Below, piece after piece: positions 17,701 through 20,695 of a DNA stretch of 20,695 nucleotides. The DNA is taken from NCBI GenBank assembly GCA_001687465.1, contig LVLI01000487.1, positions 1 through 20,695 of the forward strand. Direction: 5' to 3'. Position 1 is the stretch's first letter. Every line of letters begins with the position of its first letter. Under the pieces are notes generated by a model that made no database searches, was not told the origin of the DNA, and worked only from the letters and a program-made list of their open reading frames with translations. This stretch comes from Halocafeteria seosinensis. Its lineage: Eukaryota > Sar > Bigyra > Bicosoecida. Made by a program: the position numbers and the translations under genes.

Positions 17701-20695
17701 CCGATCGACAAATGGGTGGAGATTAATGTTAGTGCTCGTGTCCTTGACCGGACGGATGACAAACCAGGCCCTCTAGAGTCCACGATAACACCAGTTCATG
17801 TGAAAATACAACTGGTTAATGAACGAGCACGCTTCGTCCCTCCGAGCTCTGACGTCACTGTTGAAGAAGATCGCGACGATGTAGTGGTCCTTGATCTGTC
17901 TTCAAACTACTGTGATCGAGAAGGGGACCAGTTGCTGTACCAACTTGTATCAACAGCGGGGTTCTCCGGTCATTTTGTATTGGATGCTTTAAATGGACTA
18001 CTGAGAGTTCAAAGAGGAGAAGCATTTAACTATGAGAACGTGCAAAACGGTACTGTCTCTGTCAAGGTAAAAGATACTAAAGGTAACGCTCGCGTGGATG
18101 AGATCGAGGTGTACATAGTTGATCGTCCAGAGGCTCCCCATGTTGTGACGTCGCGTCTCCAAGTGGATGAGTTGACAACAAACGCGGATGGGGCATTTGG
18201 TGAGATCGAAGTGCAAGACCCTGACGTGTTGAGTGGAAGCGGAAGAAAGTATGCATCCGCAGCATCTGAGATGTCGTTCTACCAGCTCTCACTCACTGAC
18301 CTTTTCTTTCTTTCATCCTCGGGTAACGTTCGAGTAGCCAAAGGGTACGTTCCAAATTACGAAACATTGGTTCGGGAAAAGCAAAATGCGTTGAACCTCG
18401 ACTTGGAGGTAGTCGACCTTGTGAACAATGTCTCTACAAAGGCTTCTATTGCTATTGAAGTTTTGGATGTTTCAGAGCCACCAGTGTTTGATCCACCGGT
18501 GCAAAATTTCTCGCTGAATATCCACGTCGAAGCCGGAGATGTACTGGGCACGGTAGACGGTGACCCGATTGATTTCGACGATACGCTTGTGTACGAATAT
18601 GTGGATGGTCCCTCGTTTCTAGTGCTTTCTTCTTCGGGAACATTATCGTATGCTTCCAATAGTTCCAACACGCAGGAGTTTACGACGGATGATGTCGGGA
18701 AAGAGTTCTCGTTTTGGGTGAGGCTGGTGGATTCGACAAATTTGAAGACCGATGGGAAACACAATATTCGAGTCATCAATGAACCGAAGATGCCAGAATG
18801 GTCGGGTGCCACGAGTGCGTTGACTGAAGGGGAAACAATGGTTATACATATGAATGAACACCACAAGGGTGTCTTCGAGGGGTTCCAGCTGGAGTGCACC
18901 GATCCAAACGAAAAGGGTGTTCAGTATCAATTACTTGATGCACGTCCTGGAGTCTACAGCGACGTCTTCCGTTTGATTCGAGAGTCAGGGAAACTAGAAG
19001 TACTGGATGCATCGAGATTAGACTTCGAGAGTTTATATCGATCCGAAGAACTAAATGGAACTTTTACTGTAGCTTGCGTTGATACGTTCGGTTTGCGGAC
19101 TGAAGGAACGGTGATAGTCAACATAGATGATGTTGCGGAGCCGCCTACGATTACTTCCATTCCAGAGGACGGGGTGTTTTCGGCTCCTGAAAATTGGCCG
19201 ATTGGCACCATTCTAGAACAGATTGAAGCTTACGATGAGGATATCGGGAGCCAGAGGAATCTCCAGTTTGTGGTTGAGCAAGTGAATCATTCCACCGTCC
19301 CGATAGAAGTTCATACTGCTCGTTATGAAGATGAAGGGCACACAACCATTGCCAATATAACCCTCAAGGCGCCTTTAGATTTCTATGAGCAACGACTCTA
19401 TGATCTTCGCGTTACTGTAAAGGATGAAACTAACCTCGCTGACAGTAGTCACCTTCAGTTTGAGGTAGTCGAAGTGAATGATCCTCCTATTTTTGATAAA
19501 GGAATGTTTCACATTAGTGTGTACGAGAATGTGTCTAAATCGGATACACTGGCTACAGAAGCTAATTTTCCTTTTTGGGACAGGAATCGGGATCAATCGC
19601 ACCGCTATGAGGTGACATGGAGTGAACCACCCAATTTGCTGACTTTTCGCGTTGGAGAGATCTTACAACTTGATAACGACGTTTTGAATTACGAGACAAA
19701 ACCGGAACATAAATTTGGAATTAAAGTGATTGACGACGGCGGAAAGTCGGATGAAGCAAACGTGACCCTTGAGGTTCTTCATATCAATGATATGATAGTA
19801 GCCCGTGTGGAGTTTGCACCTCATGATCCGCACGGTGGATCGCTAGTCACGTTTTTTGGTGAGGATTTAGGACCAATATGGAAAGACGTATCTGTGTTTG
19901 CACTAGGGAGAGCTCCGGGTGGTGGTATGGTTTTAGAGAGTAACTGTGCTCGGCAGTTTAATGGGAGACATTGGAACAATTCTTTCCTTACCTGCATCGT
20001 TCCTCCAGGAGTTGGCCAAAATGTTAAATGGACCATTCATGCGTCCCAAGACACAAAGTTGGCTCCCACGGCGACCCGCTATAAGTCTCCTAACATTACC
20101 ACGGTGCAGGAGTGGCCGGAAGAGGCGTCAACAGCAGGTGGTGAGCAATTTGTTTTGCGAGGAGTAGACTTTGGCCCCCCAACTCTGCAAAGTACTAGTG
20201 GTACCAATACAACCACCCCTGTAGCAGTGTTCTACCGCAGTAAAGAATCGGACGTCCTGGGTTCATTCGAAGCCGCTGATTGTGAATTACAAGACAATGC
20301 TGAAGATTCTCCAGCGGGCACTGTCAAATGTAGGACCATCCCTGGTGCTGCAACACAGATGGAATTTAAGATTGTGGTAGGACATACTATTTCAGAATGG
20401 AGCACTGAATCGCCGTGGTTTTCCCCTGTTGACAGTATTGGGTACGCACCGCCAGTGATTGAGAGCGTTTCTCCACTGGTCGCGAACTTCCCGACGACTG
20501 GAGTCAACGAAGCGTTTTATTTGCTTGGACGCCACTATGGCATCGATAGAGCACCATTCCATGTTCAAATGTCGAATTCGTGGATCCAACTGGACGTGTC
20601 CTGCCACCGCCAAAACCACACGGTCATGTTGTGTGATTTACCTGAAGGAATTGATACTCACTTTACGGTTACCGTCACGGTAGACAAACAGGGGT
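14766..20695 (+). CDS. Large secreted or membrane protein: GCC2/GCC3 Cys repeats, cadherin-like and IPT/TIG domains (partial, 3' end beyond window)
   Basis: Proposed exons are 14766-14924, 14985-16891 and 16962 to the window edge, at least 1933 residues with no stop in the last 3734 nt. Residues 1-22 form a signal peptide (hydrophobic AAVLLLVGVA, likely cut after VYG). Residues 23-476 carry about 16 CPxG[RQ][FY]-type repeats of the ephrin-receptor-like GCC2/GCC3 family with regular Cys pairs. Residues about 477-1635 are cadherin-like: DPDGSEL at 655, DVSEPPVF at 1191, NDPPIF at 1528 and YENV-type strands, consistent with calcium-binding linkers. From about 1636 come IPT/TIG domains (GGSLVTFFGEDLG, then CIVPPG, then GGEQFVLRGVDFGPP). 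No transmembrane segment is reached. A role in cell-surface adhesion or matrix is expected, without a known partner. Intron 2 (16892-16961, 70 nt) joins ACTGQ to IEVADP. Confidence 0.88.
14925..14984 (+). other. Probable in-frame 60-nt intron in the surface-protein gene
   Basis: The segment starts GTAAGT, contains CTAAC as a branch-like motif, and ends CACACAG. It has no stop codon and is a multiple of three, so the frame stays open if unspliced. Removing it joins CCNCP directly to AGQF, recreating the CPAGQF repeat signature seen elsewhere in the same protein; keeping it inserts 20 residues that break the repeat. Its size matches neighbouring introns of 59-78 nt. Confidence 0.8.

Overview
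The window is eukaryotic nuclear DNA. Genes are split by short introns with GTAAGT- or GTACGT-type donors and CAG acceptors. The products are typical eukaryotic proteins: an APC/C-type ubiquitin-conjugating enzyme, a fused ATP-citrate lyase, a U-box protein, an SPX-domain protein and a cadherin/IPT cell-surface protein. The lineage is not fixed by the sequence; a unicellular alga or other protist fits best. No prokaryotic operon, CRISPR array, rRNA or convincing tRNA gene was seen.

Layout. Positions 1-2733 hold no gene I can support. They contain a near-perfect inverted repeat (1-393 against 943-1335), a short fragment resembling the tail of a retroelement polyprotein, a small tandem duplication, and weak ORFs. 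Five multi-exon genes follow: (1) + strand, 2734-4770, three exons, SPX domain fused to a nucleotidyltransferase of the CTP-transferase type; (2) - strand, 4958-5757, four exons, UBE2C-like E2, convergent with gene 1; (3) + strand, 6205-9995, ATP-citrate lyase with an 11-nt first coding exon, divergent from gene 2 across a promoter of about 450 bp; (4) + strand, 10333-13108, six exons, ankyrin repeats plus U-box; (5) + strand, 14766 to beyond the window end, secreted or membrane protein with GCC2/GCC3-type cysteine repeats, cadherin-like domains and IPT/TIG domains, at least 1933 residues and still open at the edge.

The genes form no obvious pathway. Two are tied to lipid or phosphate metabolism (ATP-citrate lyase supplies cytosolic acetyl-CoA; the SPX fusion probably links phosphate signalling to a cytidylyltransferase reaction), and two to ubiquitin (E2 and U-box E3). 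The most notable points are the SPX-cytidylyltransferase fusion, E2F-like and CCAAT motifs in the divergent E2/ATP-citrate lyase promoter, an in-frame 60-nt intron in gene 5, and the long inverted repeat. All exon joins were made by eye from splice motifs, reading phase and protein-family continuity.
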